In this document: positions 62,219-64,000 of the stretch, in pieces
How the letters are laid out: every line of letters begins with the position of its first letter
Position numbering within the stretch: position 1 is the stretch's first letter
Origin: CBDANO01 sp965197665
Lineage (GTDB): Bacteria; Chloroflexota; Dehalococcoidia; Lucifugimonadales; UBA3495
Direction: 5' to 3'
DNA length: 64,000 nucleotides
NCBI GenBank assembly: GCA_965197665.1
Contig: CBDANO010000005.1
Coordinates: forward strand, 1,178,001 to 1,242,000
The notes under the pieces: model-generated
Seen by the model: only the letters and a program-made list of their open reading frames with translations
What the model was told of the DNA's origin: nothing
The model's database searches: none
Made by a program: the position numbers and the translations under genes

Positions 62219-63880
62219 TCAAACCGAGCCATCTATAACCACGTCCAATACGGCAGGCTTCCCCGAATCCAACGCCTGACGCAGCGCCGGGCCGATCTCT
62301 GACGGGTCCTCGATGGTCCGTCCGTAGACGCCGATGGCACTAGCAATTCCGGCGATGTTGAGGGGCACGGGGAAGTCCATGCCCACGTACCCGTCCGGCG
62401 TCTCTTCATGAACAATCTGGTTCTTGTAGGTATTCAGATTGACCTTGAGAATCCGGTAGGAGCGGTTATTGCAGACCAAGTAGATTACCGGGATGTTCGC
62501 CGCGGCGGCGGTCCACAGCCCCTGCACCGTCATCATCGCGCTGCCGTCGCCAACCACCCCCACCACGGGCCGGTCCGGGTGGGCCAACTTCACCCCCATG
62601 GTACTTCCCATACCCCAGCCGATGGCCCCGGCGCGTTCGCCAAAGATGGAGTCCGGTTGGTTGAACCGGAAAGCGCCGTGGAGAGCATCTTTGGAACTTA
62701 TGGAGTCGTCCACGATTATGGCCTCGGGGGGCAAGGCGTTGGCGGCCTCAGTCATCATCCGCTCGGCCGTCATGGGGCGTTGGTCCCACCGGTCCTTCAG
62801 CCGCTTCTCCCAAGCGGCCCTTCGCTCCTCTTTTTGCCAGGCTACCGACTCCGCCCGGCTGAGGGCAGTCTCTTGGGCCGAGCCTGACATATTTTGCGCC
62901 GCCGCGTCGTATATGTCCACCAAACCCGAATTGGGGTCGGCAATGATACCCAGGTCCGTGGGCTCGCTCCGGCCGACCGCGCGGTGAGACGAATCCAAGT
63001 GGATGAGCTTGGTTTTGGCGGAGAGGGACTGCCCGGAGAAGTAGAAGAACCCGGAGAATACGTCGGTACCGACGGCCAAGACCACGTCGCTAGAGGAGAG
63101 CAACTCTCTCGAGGCGGGAAGAGCGGCATTGATCCGGCCCAGGAACTGGGGGTGCCCGGAAGGGAAGTTCATTCTGGCGTACGAAGTCGTATAAACCCCG
63201 GCGCCCAACAACTCGGCCAGCCGGACCGCAACATCGGTCCCTCCCGACTGGGCCAGCCGGTCGCCTACCAACATTACCGGGTTGGCGGCGGAGGACAGCA
63301 GGTCCGCGGCGGCTTGGACCGCCTCCGGGTCGGCAGCGGCCCGGTAGTGATGTCTTGACGACGGCAATATCTCCACGTCGGCTTCGTCGTCGAAAGCGTT
63401 GGCAGCCACCGCGACGTAAACCGGGCCGGTTGGGGGAGTCTTGGCCTCGTTGAATGCCCGACGGAGTACGCTGGGCACCTGCTCCGGGTGGGTGATTTCG
63501 GCGCTCCACTTGGTAAACTGGCGAGCCATCTCTACCAAGTCGGCCCGGCCTTCAGCGAGCTTGCGCACGTCCTTGTTACCCGAGGTCAGGACCAACGGAG
63601 TCCCGCCGTCCATCGCGTGGTGCAGCAGGCTGATGCCATTGGCCAGCCCGGTCTCGATGTGCAAGTTTACGAAGGAAGGCTCACCCGCGGCGCAAGCGTA
63701 GCCGTCGGCCATGCCCATGGCCACGCCTTCTTGAGTGGCCAGCACGTACTCGATATCCGGGAAGGCCGGCAGGGACGACATTATGGCCCCTTCGCTTGTC
63801 CCCGGATTGCCGAAGATATACTTCACGCCTTCGGCCCGGAGCATCTCCAGGAAGGCGCGTTTTCCGGTCATTCTGGCCAT
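62219..63880 (-). CDS. thiamine diphosphate-dependent decarboxylase/synthase family enzyme
   Basis: The 553-residue protein has three ThDP-enzyme domains. The N-terminal PYR domain carries the catalytic Glu in YVLATQEGVAMGMADGYA. A central Rossmann-like domain follows. The C-terminal PP domain has the ThDP/Mg motif VVGDGSAMMTVQGLWTA ending in LVCNNRSY. It resembles acetolactate synthase and benzoylformate decarboxylase but has no adjacent regulatory subunit, so a decarboxylase of a 2-oxo acid, perhaps that formed by the neighbouring aminotransferase, is likely. It heads the minus-strand group. Confidence 0.92.
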   Translation of the reverse strand: MARMTGKRAFLEMLRAEGVKYIFGNPGTSEGAIMSSLPAFPDIEYVLATQEGVAMGMADGYACAAGEPSFVNLHIETGLANGISLLHHAMDGGTPLVLTSGNKDVRKLAEGRADLVEMARQFTKWSAEITHPEQVPSVLRRAFNEAKTPPTGPVYVAVAANAFDDEADVEILPSSRHHYRAAADPEAVQAAADLLSSAANPVMLVGDRLAQSGGTDVAVRLAELLGAGVYTTSYARMNFPSGHPQFLGRINAALPASRELLSSSDVVLAVGTDVFSGFFYFSGQSLSAKTKLIHLDSSHRAVGRSEPTDLGIIADPNSGLVDIYDAAAQNMSGSAQETALSRAESVAWQKEERRAAWEKRLKDRWDQRPMTAERMMTEAANALPPEAIIVDDSISSKDALHGAFRFNQPDSIFGERAGAIGWGMGSTMGVKLAHPDRPVVGVVGDGSAMMTVQGLWTAAAANIPVIYLVCNNRSYRILKVNLNTYKNQIVHEETPDGYVGMDFPVPLNIAGIASAIGVYGRTIEDPSEIGPALRQALDSGKPAVLDVVIDGSV

Positions 63881-64000
63881 TGGGTTCCCCCGGGTGTTGG
63901 AGTTTGACAGTGGGCGTCTATTTCAGCGCGGCTGCATCTGCGGGCATCATTGGCTCTTGAGTTGGACGCTGCCGCATCGGCCTTGCCGGTTTACCCCGTG

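Overview
The window is a GC-rich bacterial chromosome segment, most likely from the Chloroflexota (Dehalococcoidia / SAR202-like lineages). This is inferred from gene content and not from a marker tree. The signs are several LLM-class flavin monooxygenases, many amidases and amidohydrolases, hydantoinase and sarcosine oxidase subunits, and a xanthine-dehydrogenase-type molybdoenzyme, all interspersed with core genes. There are no phage genes, transposases or CRISPR arrays. Genes lie on both strands in short operons, with GTG and TTG starts and dispersed intergenic repeats.

Layout. 1-8 kb: an edge-truncated flavin monooxygenase, a ketopantoate-reductase-like protein, a hypothetical protein, tRNA-Gly(TCC), RidA, and a minus-strand FAD / 2Fe-2S / molybdopterin trio. 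8-13.3 kb: a DUF3179 protein with an in-frame TGA in place of the first Cys of its CPLC motif, then methylmalonyl-CoA mutase large subunit, an acyl-CoA dehydrogenase, methylmalonyl-CoA epimerase and the B12-binding mutase subunit. 13.4-24 kb: housekeeping genes (DUF177, rpmF, fabD, nusB, acpP behind a consensus promoter; then uracil-DNA glycosylase, RNase J, FtsK, a PHP protein, an orphan peptide-ABC ATPase and holA). 24-36.6 kb: catabolic genes (enoyl-CoA hydratase, 3-hydroxyisobutyrate-dehydrogenase-like, amidohydrolase, hyuB/hyuA, a small AtzG-like protein plus amidase, flavin monooxygenase, D-aminoacylase). 36.8-42.1 kb: a complete heterotetrameric sarcosine oxidase operon. 42-56 kb: cyclase, amidases, Ldh-type dehydrogenase, CcdA-like protein, flavin monooxygenase, PuuE-like deacetylase, MFS exporter, atypical M19 dipeptidase and amidohydrolase. 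56-64 kb: TlpA-like and cupin lipoproteins, a CinA/PncC protein, an aspartate-carbamoyltransferase homologue with a remodelled active site, and a minus-strand Rieske oxygenase / class IV aminotransferase / ThDP-enzyme group.

Together the accessory genes suggest a heterotroph that cleaves C-N bonds in amides, imides, N-acyl and N-methyl amino acids, oxidises the products with flavin, molybdenum and Rieske enzymes, and can feed propionyl/methylmalonyl-CoA into the TCA cycle. The most noteworthy observation is the DUF3179 gene: its TGA falls on a conserved redox Cys and is followed at the right distance by a SECIS-like hairpin, so it is a strong candidate selenoprotein that ordinary gene callers would split in two.
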